Shown one piece after another: positions 31,030-38,877 of a stretch of DNA of 52,669 bases. Location of the stretch: positions 1 to 52,669 of the forward strand of contig CAZISM010000027.1 in assembly GCA_964541895.1 (NCBI GenBank), in the 5' to 3' direction. The position numbers were made by a program, and so were the translations under genes. Below the pieces are notes generated by a model. The model did no database searches. It was given only the letters and a program-made list of their open reading frames with translations, and was not told the DNA's origin. The DNA comes from CAZISM01 sp964541895. GTDB taxonomy: Bacteria; Zhuqueibacterota; Zhuqueibacteria; Residuimicrobiales; Residuimicrobiaceae. Numbering within the stretch: the stretch's first letter is position 1; the number at the start of each line of letters is the position of its first letter.

Positions 31030-31911
31030 TCAACGTTTTGTCAAAAAATTAATCGCTCTAGCAATTGCATCCGTAGAATTTGAACCAATTATCAAATCAG
31101 AAGCCGCTTGGACTTCTGAATGGGCGTTGGACATGGCAACACCAATACCAACACCTTTGATCATTTCCAAGTCATTTCTCCCATCTCCAAATGCGATAAT
31201 CTCTGATAATGAAATGTGTCGATCTCTAGATACCTGTTCAATTGCATTCATTTTTGAAATGGCAGGTGGTATGATTTCTAAAATAGTGGGCGTGCTGGAA
31301 ATGACCTGCGCCTTAGGCAGGCTGCTGGCCAATTCTATTCGCAAAGGCTCAATCGTTTCTGATTTGCAGAAGACGATGATTTTTAGCAAAGAATCGGCAG
31401 AGAATTTTGAAAGATGACTGTAAAAAGTTGGAGCAAGCTTTGCATCTGAGAGCATAAGAGCAAATTGGCTGGAATCTCGATCTGCCGCGGTTGCTTCAGC
31501 AAAATACAGCAAAGAAGCTTTGATTTTTGAACTGCCTGCATACTTGCTGAGGAAGATTCGCATGCTTTCTGGATCAAGTCTAGCTAATATTTGTTGTTTA
31601 TTGGATTTCGGGTCAATGATCGCAACGCCGTTCATAATAATGCTTGGCAGACTAGGCTGAATAGCAGCAATTGCTTCAGACGCCTGCTGCCTGTTTCTTC
31701 CTGTAGCTATCCCGACTTGTCCTCCATTGCTCTTAAAATCCTGCAGAGCTTTAACGGTCGAGGCTCGAACGACGCCGGTCACATCCAATGCGGTTCCATC
31801 CAAATCTAGATAAACGGCTCTATAGCGAACCGGACTTTTTATACATGCAAGAAACAACCAAGCAGCCGTAATGACGGCCAATAATATAAGACTTAGACTG
31901 CTTTTTTTCAT
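31030..31911 (-). CDS. Exported HAD-superfamily (Cof/IIB-type) phosphatase, putative lipoprotein
   Basis: HAD hydrolases remove phosphate through an Asp nucleophile. The 293-residue protein has VYLDLDGTALD (Asp 36, Asp 38), GIATGRNRQQA (motif II Thr), a Lys in IISKMNAIEQV-like PPAISKMNAIEQ, and GDGRNDLEMIKGVGIGVAM (motif IV), with the IIB-type cap between. Unusually it begins with a signal sequence MKKSSLSLILLAVITAAWLF followed by LAC, a plausible lipobox (Cys 23), so it would act in the periplasm. Cof-type phosphatases are normally cytoplasmic sugar-phosphate or FMN phosphatases. It lies in a group of secreted proteins and is less GC-rich than the core genes. Confidence 0.85.
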   Translation of the reverse strand: MKKSSLSLILLAVITAAWLFLACIKSPVRYRAVYLDLDGTALDVTGVVRASTVKALQDFKSNGGQVGIATGRNRQQASEAIAAIQPSLPSIIMNGVAIIDPKSNKQQILARLDPESMRIFLSKYAGSSKIKASLLYFAEATAADRDSSQFALMLSDAKLAPTFYSHLSKFSADSLLKIIVFCKSETIEPLRIELASSLPKAQVISSTPTILEIIPPAISKMNAIEQVSRDRHISLSEIIAFGDGRNDLEMIKGVGIGVAMSNAHSEVQAASDLIIGSNSTDAIARAINFLTKR

Positions 31912-32015
31912 ATTTGCTCCTTTAAAATATTAGTTCAGCTTTTCTTTAATGCTAAATCAGTCGTACACACTAATTTACTTTATAATAATTGAATCTTGAA
32001 TAATTTTTTTAATGA

Positions 32016-32999
32016 TCAACGTGCATGCAAAATCGATGTCGCCCAGCGTCCGCAGGCTTTTTCGGAATCATTAAAGGTTTGTCTGTCTGGATAATTAAAG
32101 ATATCCGATTTTTTAATCACTTCAAATTCATAATGCGCCATTTCGTGGAGAATTACATAGATGAGAGCTTGCAGCAAATTTTTTGCCCACGGACTATTTC
32201 CTTTTTCTACCTCACCCTCCATAAACAAGTACTGGCGATCAAATAGCAATGGATAGATAATGATATCAGCGGCAAATTCCTCTTCATTTTTGAGATTTGA
32301 GTTGTGATCGATTGATTGCAATGTACTTGCGTTTTTCAGTCGCGTAGATTCGGTCCTTCGTTCAAAACTCTCTTTCCCAACCGATTCGTATCCTGGACAA
32401 TGGCGGATTCGCTGCATCTCGCCATTGGCATATCTAACCCAATATTGAATATCTTTATGAGGTTTGGCATATATTTGTTGTAATTGTTTGTCAATAAATG
32501 CATACAAATCTAATCGTGTTTGAACGCGAGAATAGCGAATGCTCGGCTTATGAACAGTCAGTTCCGGTTGAAAAATCTCCACCTCATCCGGCCCTCTTAG
32601 CTGGAAATTGTCCGGGTTCTGAAATAATTCTTCAAAATACTTTTTTACCTGATCTGGATTGTCTTTGTTGACGAATTTATCAAAGTCAGTTGAATTAGTA
32701 TATACTCTGGTATCTCGGCCACAACGTGCTAGCAATTTCCACACAAATGAAAACGCCTCTTGAACAGCCTTTTCTCGATTCTGCGCGTCTTTGCATTTTG
32801 CACTATCCGGCCATGAAGGCGGTTTGCCGAATTTTTGAATAAGTGAGTTGGAATTTATTATATCGGTACTATCAGTCAACGGACAATAATGAATAGTTCT
32901 ATAAAAGGCGTGATGATAATACTGATTATCTTCCACTACTTCTTGCCCAAATAAAGCAAAATGGAATGATAAGAGCGAGACCATGCAAATGGTTTTCAT
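32016..32999 (-). CDS. Secreted HExxH-motif protein, possible zinc peptidase
   Basis: I do not recognise the family. The 327-residue product begins MKTICMVSLLSFHFALFGQ, a signal peptide with likely cleavage before EVVEDNQ. Near the C-terminus ALIYVILHEMAHYEFEVIK contains HEMAH, the HExxH zinc site of metallopeptidases, in a helix as expected; a third ligand cannot be fixed. Cys residues (CPLTD, CKDAQ, CGRD, CPGYE, CGRW) may form disulfides. Visibly AT-rich compared with the core genes. Neighbours are also exported proteins on the same strand. A peptidase role is inferred from one motif. Confidence 0.6.
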   Translation of the reverse strand: MKTICMVSLLSFHFALFGQEVVEDNQYYHHAFYRTIHYCPLTDSTDIINSNSLIQKFGKPPSWPDSAKCKDAQNREKAVQEAFSFVWKLLARCGRDTRVYTNSTDFDKFVNKDNPDQVKKYFEELFQNPDNFQLRGPDEVEIFQPELTVHKPSIRYSRVQTRLDLYAFIDKQLQQIYAKPHKDIQYWVRYANGEMQRIRHCPGYESVGKESFERRTESTRLKNASTLQSIDHNSNLKNEEEFAADIIIYPLLFDRQYLFMEGEVEKGNSPWAKNLLQALIYVILHEMAHYEFEVIKKSDIFNYPDRQTFNDSEKACGRWATSILHAR

Positions 33000-33082
33000 G
33001 ACGATTTCCTTTCATCGAATGATGTAATTTATTTTCAAACAGGCCGGCTGCCTTTGAGTGAAATTTACTGATTACCAATTAA

Positions 33083-33577
33083 CTATGGTTTTGAAACTTG
33101 ATGCGTACCTTGTGCCTTTTCTTTTAACTTTTTCAATGATTCTGCGCTGCTTTCTTCAACTGCCGGATCGCTATACGGATCAAAGCAAGGGGTGCTCTTT
33201 TCAGGTTGAATCGATGGAGTGGCTTCATAATGTCCAAAGGTTTGTTCTTTCACCTCTCTTGCACAATCTCTAGCGGAACTGAGCGCGTCGCCGATCGCTT
33301 CCATGGCTCTGCCTGCATGATCCGCAAAATCTCTGGCATGGTCACCGGGACTCGAGTCCCTTCCACAACCGCTATCTCTATCCCTACTGAACGAATTCCC
33401 GATACATTGCGCGTCTTTTGCGGCATCGAGGGCTTCAGCGCCGGCTTTGACGGCGCTATCTTTCATACTATCACACGAATGGGCAGTGCCTTCCTTTTCC
33501 TGGCAAATTGCTTTGCTCAAGAAAAATCCCTGTGATAAAATGAGAACGAGCATCAAAAACACTTTTTTTAATTTCAT
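33083..33577 (-). CDS. Small secreted Cys-containing protein
   Basis: Starts at ATG 33577 after GGAGG with five-base spacing. The signal peptide MKLKKVFLMLVLILSQGFF is followed by a mature part of about 135 residues with several Cys (HSCDSM, AQCIG, SGCGRD, RDCARE, TPCFDP) and a helical repeat-like stretch rich in Ala and Asp (KDSAVKAGAEALDAAKD, HAGRAMEAIGDALSSARD). No known family recognised. It lies between the HExxH protein and the M20 dipeptidase, on the same strand. Confidence 0.6.
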   Translation of the reverse strand: MKLKKVFLMLVLILSQGFFLSKAICQEKEGTAHSCDSMKDSAVKAGAEALDAAKDAQCIGNSFSRDRDSGCGRDSSPGDHARDFADHAGRAMEAIGDALSSARDCAREVKEQTFGHYEATPSIQPEKSTPCFDPYSDPAVEESSAESLKKLKEKAQGTHQVSKP

Positions 33578-33651
33578 ATTTGCCTCCAGTGTATTATTCA
33601 ATTCTGGCAGCCGGCCTGTTTTTTACTTTTTCAATTGCGGAGAATTAAATA

Positions 33652-35031
33652 TCATCCTTTCCGTAAAGAACTTAGATTGTGAAGCATGTGGATCAATACG
33701 TCAATTCCTTTAAACCATAGAGGAAGATACAGATTTTCGTTCGCTGAATGAGCGCCGCAATCAGGAAGGCTGAAACCGGTAAGAACCGAATCGATACCGC
33801 ATTGGTGCTGCAACAGGCTGACAACACCCATAGAGCCGCCTTCATGGTGATAAATGACTTTTTTGTTCCAAACGGTTTTGAATGCCTTGGCCAACGCGGA
33901 GATGCCGATATTTTCCCTTTCTGTTCGACATGGATTTACTCCGTGTAACGGATCCAGTTCCCACTTAATCGTTTTCGGCGCTTGTCGGCGGATGAAATCA
34001 CGCAGTTGTTGAAAAACGATTCCAGGGGTTTGATCAGGGACCAAACGGCAAGAAATTTTAGCCATGGCCATATCCGGGATGATGGTTTTCGAACCCGGCT
34101 CAACAAACCCTGACTGCAAGCCGTTGACTTCCAAGGTCGGCCGACCACCGATACGTTCTGCCGGACTGTATTGCGGCTCGCCCCAACAGGCAGGTATTTT
34201 TGCCGTGGCGATCAAGTCCTTGGCATAAATAGGTATTCGCCTAAAATCTTCTCGCTCTCGCCTGGTAAACTTTTTCACCTGGTCATAAAAACCGGGGAGC
34301 ATGATTTTTCCCTGCCGATTATGCATCGCGGCAATCAGCTCCGCGATGACCTGAGCCGGATTGTGTACCACGCCGCCAAAACTGCCCGAGTGCAGCTCCT
34401 TTTCCGGACCAAAGACTCGTAATTCCGCGTACATTAAACCGCGTAAGCCAATGCTGATCGTTGGTTTGTCGATTGCTAGAATTCCTGCGTCCGGATTAAG
34501 GCAAAAATCCGAGATCAGTAAATTTTTATTCTCGCGGATGAAGGCTTCGAGATGTTCAGAGCCAATTTCTTCTTCGCCTTCGACCAGCCATTTGAGATTA
34601 ACGCCCAGGCCGCCGGCCGTTTTCATTGCCGACACGGCTTCAATAGCTGCCATGATCTGTCCTTTCATATCCGCGATACCGCGGCCGTAGAGCCGTTCGT
34701 CACGGATTTCCGGCTCGAACGGAGGCGATTGCCACTTGTTCAATTCGCCGGCCGGTTGCACATCATAGTGCCCGTAAATTAACATCGTTGGAGCGTCATC
34801 ACCTGCTTTAAGCCATTCGCCATAGACCAAAGGATGACCGGCAGTCGGTAGAATGTGGACATTTTCCATTCCGATAGCGCCAAGTTTGTCGGCTGTCCAT
34901 TCCGCCCCGCGTTGCATGTCTATACGATTCTCTTTTGCTGTTGAAATCGTCGGGATCGCGAGCCACTCCCGTAGCTCCACTAACGCTTTTTCCCGACGTT
35001 CTCTGGCAACCTCTAATGCTCGTTTTAGCAT
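33652..35031 (-). CDS. M20 family dipeptidase
   Basis: A zinc-dependent dipeptidase or carboxypeptidase-like enzyme of 459 residues. It starts MLKRALEVARERREKAL at 35031 after AAGGAG; a longer upstream reading lacks family sequence. Metal ligands are visible: YGHYDVQPAG (His 88, Asp 90), GRGIADMKGQ (Asp 121), VEGEEEIGS (Glu 153/154), and a late His in DCGAHSANENL. The lid/dimerisation domain lies around residues 190-330. No signal peptide, so it acts in the cytoplasm. It lies downstream of an OPT-family transporter, which makes joint uptake and cleavage of short peptides likely. Confidence 0.93.
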   Translation of the reverse strand: MLKRALEVARERREKALVELREWLAIPTISTAKENRIDMQRGAEWTADKLGAIGMENVHILPTAGHPLVYGEWLKAGDDAPTMLIYGHYDVQPAGELNKWQSPPFEPEIRDERLYGRGIADMKGQIMAAIEAVSAMKTAGGLGVNLKWLVEGEEEIGSEHLEAFIRENKNLLISDFCLNPDAGILAIDKPTISIGLRGLMYAELRVFGPEKELHSGSFGGVVHNPAQVIAELIAAMHNRQGKIMLPGFYDQVKKFTRREREDFRRIPIYAKDLIATAKIPACWGEPQYSPAERIGGRPTLEVNGLQSGFVEPGSKTIIPDMAMAKISCRLVPDQTPGIVFQQLRDFIRRQAPKTIKWELDPLHGVNPCRTERENIGISALAKAFKTVWNKKVIYHHEGGSMGVVSLLQHQCGIDSVLTGFSLPDCGAHSANENLYLPLWFKGIDVLIHMLHNLSSLRKG

Positions 35032-35119
35032 AATTAAACTCCTTGCGATCTTGTTCACCTTGCAAACCAGGTAATGCCTGATCAGATTTGCTCGGTTTGA
35101 ACTCATTCGATGGGTTACT

Positions 35120-35152
35120 CAATATCGGACACCAGCATGGTGTCCGATATTG
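35120..35152. other. Perfect 15-bp inverted repeat between transporter and dipeptidase genes
   Basis: CAATATCGGACACCA (35120-35134), a GCA spacer, and TGGTGTCCGATATTG (35138-35152). No T-run on either strand. It could be an operator for a dimeric regulator, an RNA stem between the two genes, or a small-RNA/terminator relic. Confidence 0.6.
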
Positions 35153-35193
35153 AAGACAATTAGTCAGGCTGTCTCGTTCAAAATGAGTCCCGA

Positions 35194-36858
35194 TTACATT
35201 GGGAATACACCCATTGATTTTAAGACGCCGCTTAAGATTCCGCCCACGCCTTCCCCCAGAATCGCCGAGGCACAGATCGAATTAAGGGTTACTTCGCTCA
35301 TTTTGAAGTAGCGATTTAGAGCAGTGAACACAATGGCGCCAAAGGTGAATGCCAGGCAGTTCGGGATCGAGAGGATGAGCCCAATCCCCAAGCCTGTGGG
35401 ATGCGGTAAATATTTTTTAAGCCGCGTACTGTCCAGACAAGCCGCTAGTATGCCGGCGATGCCAAATCCGATCATCATGGGCACAGCGTTGTCAGGCAGT
35501 TGGCCTCCAGTTAAAATCAGGCAAATAGCAGCCCACATTTTTGCAACCGGTGCGGCCAGAGCATCACTATTGATGGAAATATGATAGGTGTTCGCGATAA
35601 TTTTAAACACAAAGACGCTAATCACCGCTATCACCGGCAGGACAACTATTTGAAGCGCCATTTGGATGCGAGGCCGGACATTTAACACCGACCCGGTAAA
35701 TAAATCTTGAACCAGAATGCCCGACTGGTTGGCGGACCCCGCGAGAACGCCAGCGCCAGACATATTGATCGGTGCGGTATTGGGGCCGAGTAGGGCAGTG
35801 ATCCCTTGTAGAAGCACACCCATGATTCGGATCGGATTGAAGGTGGTCTCGCCCATGGCTCGGACGGCGATCAAGTTTAAAAAGAGCGATCCGATTGCAA
35901 CCAGGATGATGCTCAGAAATAAGGGGACGGAGAAAAACCATTTGAGAACGGCGATGGTAAAGATGGCGGCAGTAGCTAAAGAAATAATCAGAGTCTTACC
36001 TGACATTATTTTATTTTCGTCAGAAGTACCCAGATTGCGCAGCGACAATATTGCGTTTGCCATCATTCGCCAGTTGATCAACAGGCTGGTGAGACCTGAG
36101 GCCAACAGAAAAGCGACGCCCGGATAGACAAAGCGATGCGGTGCGGCGGGATTGTCCGTGTAAGGCGCCAGAAAAATTTGGATCAAGGCGGCCGCGGCAA
36201 AACCGATCGACACTCGGATCCCCACCAGGTATCCGGCGCCGATCAGGAAGGGGCTTAAGCCAAGACCGATTGAAGTTAAACCACCTGCCGAAAAGAGTTT
36301 TAAAGTTTCCAGCACGGGATATCCGCCCTGCGCCAATACAAAGAGGAAAAAAATCACGGAGAATACTAGGATAACCCGACTCTGTTGGTGCTCTTCTTCT
36401 TCGACGGTGGATTTGATGACGTCTGCACAAGCTTGACCTACCGGCCATTTTAGCCGCTCCTTTACGACAAAGAGCTGGTAAAATGGAATGGCCATCAGCA
36501 CGCTCATTGCGCCGGTGCACAAGGTCAGGCTGAGCATCTGTGCGGTCGACAATTCCACGCCGATCATTTTGTACGCGGTAAAAATGTTGGCGACGAAACC
36601 GAAACTACCGCCGGCGCTGCCCATAGTGGCCACCAGAACGGCTTCGGTTGCGGATACGCGTTGACGTAAGGCCGAAAAAAGGGAAATAAACACCAGTGCT
36701 GAAATAATGGGACCCTCTTCAATTATGCCCGCCTTGAGCGTGAGATACGAGTTGACGGCGCACATTAACGCGGCCATGACTAGCCCCGTAACCACGCTTC
36801 GCAGTGTCACTTCGTTGGCAAAGGAACGCGCAAGTAATTTTGAACCTTGAGTCGACAT
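35194..36858 (-). CDS. OPT-family oligopeptide transporter
   Basis: A 554-residue inner-membrane protein with about 14 hydrophobic helices. It begins MSTQGSKLLARSFANEVTL and continues RSVVTGLVMAALMCAVNSYLTLKAG, the OPT family N-terminal helix; other family stretches are GSAGGSFGFVANIF, PVGQACADVIKS and the glycine-rich FLIGAGYLVGIRVS. OPT proteins import short peptides or metal chelates by proton symport. The start follows AAGGAG; a longer reading to 36897 is unlikely. The M20 dipeptidase 162 bases downstream supports peptide transport. A structured leader lies upstream. Confidence 0.9.
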   Translation of the reverse strand: MSTQGSKLLARSFANEVTLRSVVTGLVMAALMCAVNSYLTLKAGIIEEGPIISALVFISLFSALRQRVSATEAVLVATMGSAGGSFGFVANIFTAYKMIGVELSTAQMLSLTLCTGAMSVLMAIPFYQLFVVKERLKWPVGQACADVIKSTVEEEEHQQSRVILVFSVIFFLFVLAQGGYPVLETLKLFSAGGLTSIGLGLSPFLIGAGYLVGIRVSIGFAAAALIQIFLAPYTDNPAAPHRFVYPGVAFLLASGLTSLLINWRMMANAILSLRNLGTSDENKIMSGKTLIISLATAAIFTIAVLKWFFSVPLFLSIILVAIGSLFLNLIAVRAMGETTFNPIRIMGVLLQGITALLGPNTAPINMSGAGVLAGSANQSGILVQDLFTGSVLNVRPRIQMALQIVVLPVIAVISVFVFKIIANTYHISINSDALAAPVAKMWAAICLILTGGQLPDNAVPMMIGFGIAGILAACLDSTRLKKYLPHPTGLGIGLILSIPNCLAFTFGAIVFTALNRYFKMSEVTLNSICASAILGEGVGGILSGVLKSMGVFPM

Positions 36859-36922
36859 ATCGATCTCCTTGGTTACCTTGCTATTGTTTGCTACCAAATG
36901 AGTAGTTCGAATTAGTTAATCT

Positions 36923-37003
36923 CTGCTGCAAAATTAGTGGCGCGAGTCGTAACCCTGGAGTTGCGACAGCACGACCCCAGGATTTTAATGTATTTTGCAG
37001 CAG
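36923..37003 (-). promoter_or_regulatory. Inverted-repeat leader upstream of the OPT gene
   Basis: CTGCTGCAAAAT (36923-36934) and ATTTTGCAGCAG (36992-37003) are perfect 12-base arms around a 57-base spacer that holds further pairing (CCTGG with CCAGG, and TCGT with CGAC or ACGA pieces). About 65 bases separate it from the OPT start. It could be a structured 5' leader. Confidence 0.45.
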
Positions 37004-37010
37004 GTACTCG

Positions 37011-37103
37011 TTATTAATGGCACATTTTATTTTCCTCTTTTCTTTATCTGAGGCGTAATTTAAGAGACGAACGTATAACCACTATTTCATTGAAATCGTC
37101 AAT
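37011..37103 (-). repeat. Leader repeat, copy 2 (before OPT)
   Basis: Read on the minus strand it shares with 38259-38182 the start ATTGACnATTTCAATGAAA and the end AAATAAAATGnGCCnTnAATAA. It includes the stop codon of the 33-residue lipoprotein. The end contains a ribosome site and a tiny frame, ATG TGC CAT TAA. Confidence 0.6.
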
Positions 37104-37200
37104 TGGCAACCGAGAAGCAGACGACCCGGTTGCCACAGCCGGGCAGAGTCATTGCGATCGCCGCGCATGCGATGATTGCTGTTACATAACCGCGCTTCAT
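37099..37200 (-). CDS. 33-residue putative lipoprotein
   Basis: A very small gene missed by usual length limits. It reads MKRGYVTAIIACAAIAMTLP then GCGNRVVCFSVAN: a charged start, a hydrophobic core and a lipobox LPGC with the modified Cys at 22. The mature lipopeptide would be 12 residues. ATG follows a strong GGGAGGGG box. Its size recalls entericidin-like or lysis lipoproteins, but no sequence match is claimed. It follows the larger lipoprotein gene by about 60 bases. Confidence 0.6.
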   Translation of the reverse strand: MKRGYVTAIIACAAIAMTLPGCGNRVVCFSVAN

Positions 37201-37229
37201 TTTGCCCCTCCCGCGATAAGTGTCGAACG

Positions 37230-37256
37230 TCCCCCGGGACCCAGGAGCCCCGGGGA
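37230..37256 (-). other. GC-rich hairpin between two lipoprotein genes
   Basis: TCCCC (37230-37234) and GGGGA (37252-37256), with more C/G pairs inside, just after the stop of the larger lipoprotein gene on the minus strand. No T-run follows. It may reduce read-through to the small lipoprotein or protect the message. Confidence 0.4.
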
Positions 37257-37262
37257 ATGAGA

Positions 37263-38126
37263 TCACTTATAGTAATGAATGCCATCCCCTGCATGCTGCG
37301 GCGGATAATCGATCCTGGCGACCGAAACCAGCACATAGTTGCGTAGAATCTGCCGATCCGCGGAGCCTGCGGCGAGGTTCCAGTGACTGGCATTAGAAGC
37401 GTTTCCACTCCACCAGTCAGCGTCTCCGGAAATGACCAGCGCATAAAGGATGTCCGCCATGCGATTACTGAACCGTACCTTCTTAACGCGGTTGAATAGC
37501 CACAGCGTCTGGCCTGTTCGAGGGTCGATGAATTCCGCGGCGACCCAGTCGTGCCACAGCCTATCATAGGAGGCGCTAATCAATTCGACCAGCTTCAGGG
37601 CATAGTCCAAGGAATTGGATTGATCTGAATTGGGTTCCTGCGCAGCGTAGATTGACCAAGGCACCGACTTGAACGAAGCGTGCATCACCGTGAACGCCTT
37701 CCGAGCCGAGGCTGCGCGTCCCGTGGCATCGGAGACCCGCAGCGAAAGTATGTGGTCCCCTGGAAGGTAGGCTGGACTGTTAAACGTAGGCGCAGTGCTG
37801 GTAGCCACGGTCTTCCCGTACCGGATCAACCTCCATTCATAGCGCGGATTCTCCAAGCCTGTGACCTTTGCAGAGATGCCGTTGATCTTCACTCCCGATG
37901 TCAGGCAGGTGGCGCAGCCGGTCGTCCCGCCAGCATCGACGATCTCCACCGTGGGTGTTGGTTCCGGTGCGGGCGGCTGGCCGGAAGTCGGCTCCTGGCT
38001 AGGAGTCGGTTCGGTCGGGCTCGTGTCGCGGTCGCAACCGCTAGCCAGAATAGCACCCAAAACGGCGGCCACGACCAGCCCAATGGTCATGCAACGCCTA
38101 AGTAATTTAAAATCGTGTAATGACAT
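37263..38126 (-). CDS. Putative lipoprotein with Pro-rich linker and Ig/PKD-like domain
   Basis: A 287-residue exported protein. The signal ends in the lipobox LASGC (Cys 31); a Pro/Thr/Glu-rich linker follows to about residue 60, then a beta-sandwich-like part (GISAKVTGLENPRYEWRLIRYGKT, LPGDHILSLRVSDATG) that looks like a PKD/Ig domain. The C-terminal 130 residues (LDYALKLVELISASYDRLWHDW, FIDPRTGQTLWLFNRVKKVRF) are not recognised. The start follows AAGGAG. More GC-rich than the flanking genes. It may belong to the sigma-54-controlled group below. Confidence 0.75.
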   Translation of the reverse strand: MSLHDFKLLRRCMTIGLVVAAVLGAILASGCDRDTSPTEPTPSQEPTSGQPPAPEPTPTVEIVDAGGTTGCATCLTSGVKINGISAKVTGLENPRYEWRLIRYGKTVATSTAPTFNSPAYLPGDHILSLRVSDATGRAASARKAFTVMHASFKSVPWSIYAAQEPNSDQSNSLDYALKLVELISASYDRLWHDWVAAEFIDPRTGQTLWLFNRVKKVRFSNRMADILYALVISGDADWWSGNASNASHWNLAAGSADRQILRNYVLVSVARIDYPPQHAGDGIHYYK

Positions 38127-38181
38127 ATGATCTCCTTTCTTTGTGGTTGCAACTACTGGAAATCAGATCGTTTCGAATTAC

Positions 38182-38259
38182 TTATTCAAGGCCCATTTTA
38201 TTTGCCTCCTTTCCAAATTGGCGGTGAATAGCAACCGCTCTTTCATTGAAATGGTCAAT
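38182..38259 (-). repeat. Leader repeat, copy 1 (before the lipoprotein gene)
   Basis: Read on the minus strand, it starts ATTGACCATTTCAATGAAAG right after the stop of the small membrane protein gene and ends in GGAGGCAAATAAAATGGGCC, with a tiny frame ATG GGC CTT GAA TAA. It resembles the segment at 37103-37011, which follows the 33-residue lipoprotein gene in the same way. Confidence 0.6.
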
Positions 38260-38260
38260 A

Positions 38261-38515
38261 CTAAAAGTATATGGGCGAATTCACATACCGCTCAATTAGA
38301 TCCTTGTCAAATGGCCAATACCTGATCAGAACATACAAGAAAGATATACTAACGGCCAGACCGGCTATTCCGGTCAGGAATTTGGCGAAACCGCTTGGTA
38401 CTCCCTCAAAAAACATGGTGCGAAAGGAAGAAATAATGAAGCCCATCGATACCATTACGATGACTGCCAGGATGTAATAGAGAAAAAATCCGATAATCGT
38501 CAAAATTAAATTCAT
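38261..38515 (-). CDS. Small two-helix membrane protein
   Basis: An 84-residue protein, ATG 38515 after AGGAGG with eight-base spacing. Two hydrophobic segments are visible: LILTIIGFFLYYILAVIVMV (about 3-28) and FLTGIAGLAVSISFLYVLIR (about 46-66), with the soluble tail YWPFDKDLIERYVNSP at the end. No known family recognised. It is the first gene after the sigma-54 promoter at 38704-38718, with a leader of about 175 bases, so it is the most direct target of the activator encoded upstream. Confidence 0.7.
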   Translation of the reverse strand: MNLILTIIGFFLYYILAVIVMVSMGFIISSFRTMFFEGVPSGFAKFLTGIAGLAVSISFLYVLIRYWPFDKDLIERYVNSPIYF

Positions 38516-38703
38516 CGCCAATACCTCCTAAAAAGCGAAAAATGGCAGTGACAGATTTTTGCCTGATAAAAGCAATCGCTGTTCTCAGTTTCTCACTAGG
38601 CTTTAACAAGAGTAATCAGGATCGCTCAAAAGCAATACAACTAAAATGAAACTTGATGGAGATTATCTTCAGTTTGACGTCTGCATCTGTTGATTTCAGG
38701 AAG

Positions 38704-38718
38704 GCAAACGGGGTGCCA
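38704..38718 (-). promoter_or_regulatory. Sigma-54 (RpoN) promoter
   Basis: On the minus strand: TGGCAC (38718-38713), CCCGT, TTGC (38707-38704). This matches the sigma-54 consensus TGGCAC-N5-TTGC with the GG and GC pairs at the required spacing. The start point should lie near 38692, in front of the small membrane protein gene. The presence of a sigma-54 activator gene just upstream strongly supports it. Confidence 0.8.
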
Positions 38719-38852
38719 ACAAAATTGACCCAAAAGTGCAATATTTTTATAAGCCAATTTTATTAGCTAAGGAGAGTATATATAAAAAGATAAAGGTGAG
38801 GTGATGAAAGGATGCAATGGGGGAAAAATTCTAATAAAACTGTAAATTGGGA

Positions 38853-38871
38853 AAATTTCTATTAGAAATTT
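38853..38871. promoter_or_regulatory. Palindrome upstream of the sigma-54 promoter, candidate activator-binding site
   Basis: AAATTTCTA, a T spacer, TAGAAATTT: a perfect 9-base dyad about 170 bases upstream of the expected start point, the usual distance for enhancer sites. A half-site-like TTCTAATA lies near 38829. It also lies just after the activator gene stop, so it could be part of that gene's 3' end structure instead. Confidence 0.45.
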
Positions 38872-38877
38872 ATTTAA

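Noticed and set aside
36927..36942. Second sigma-54-like box (CGCCAC-N5-TTGCA) before the OPT gene
   Set aside because: The -24 GG pair is GC here, a critical mismatch, and the bases are part of an inverted repeat that explains their conservation.
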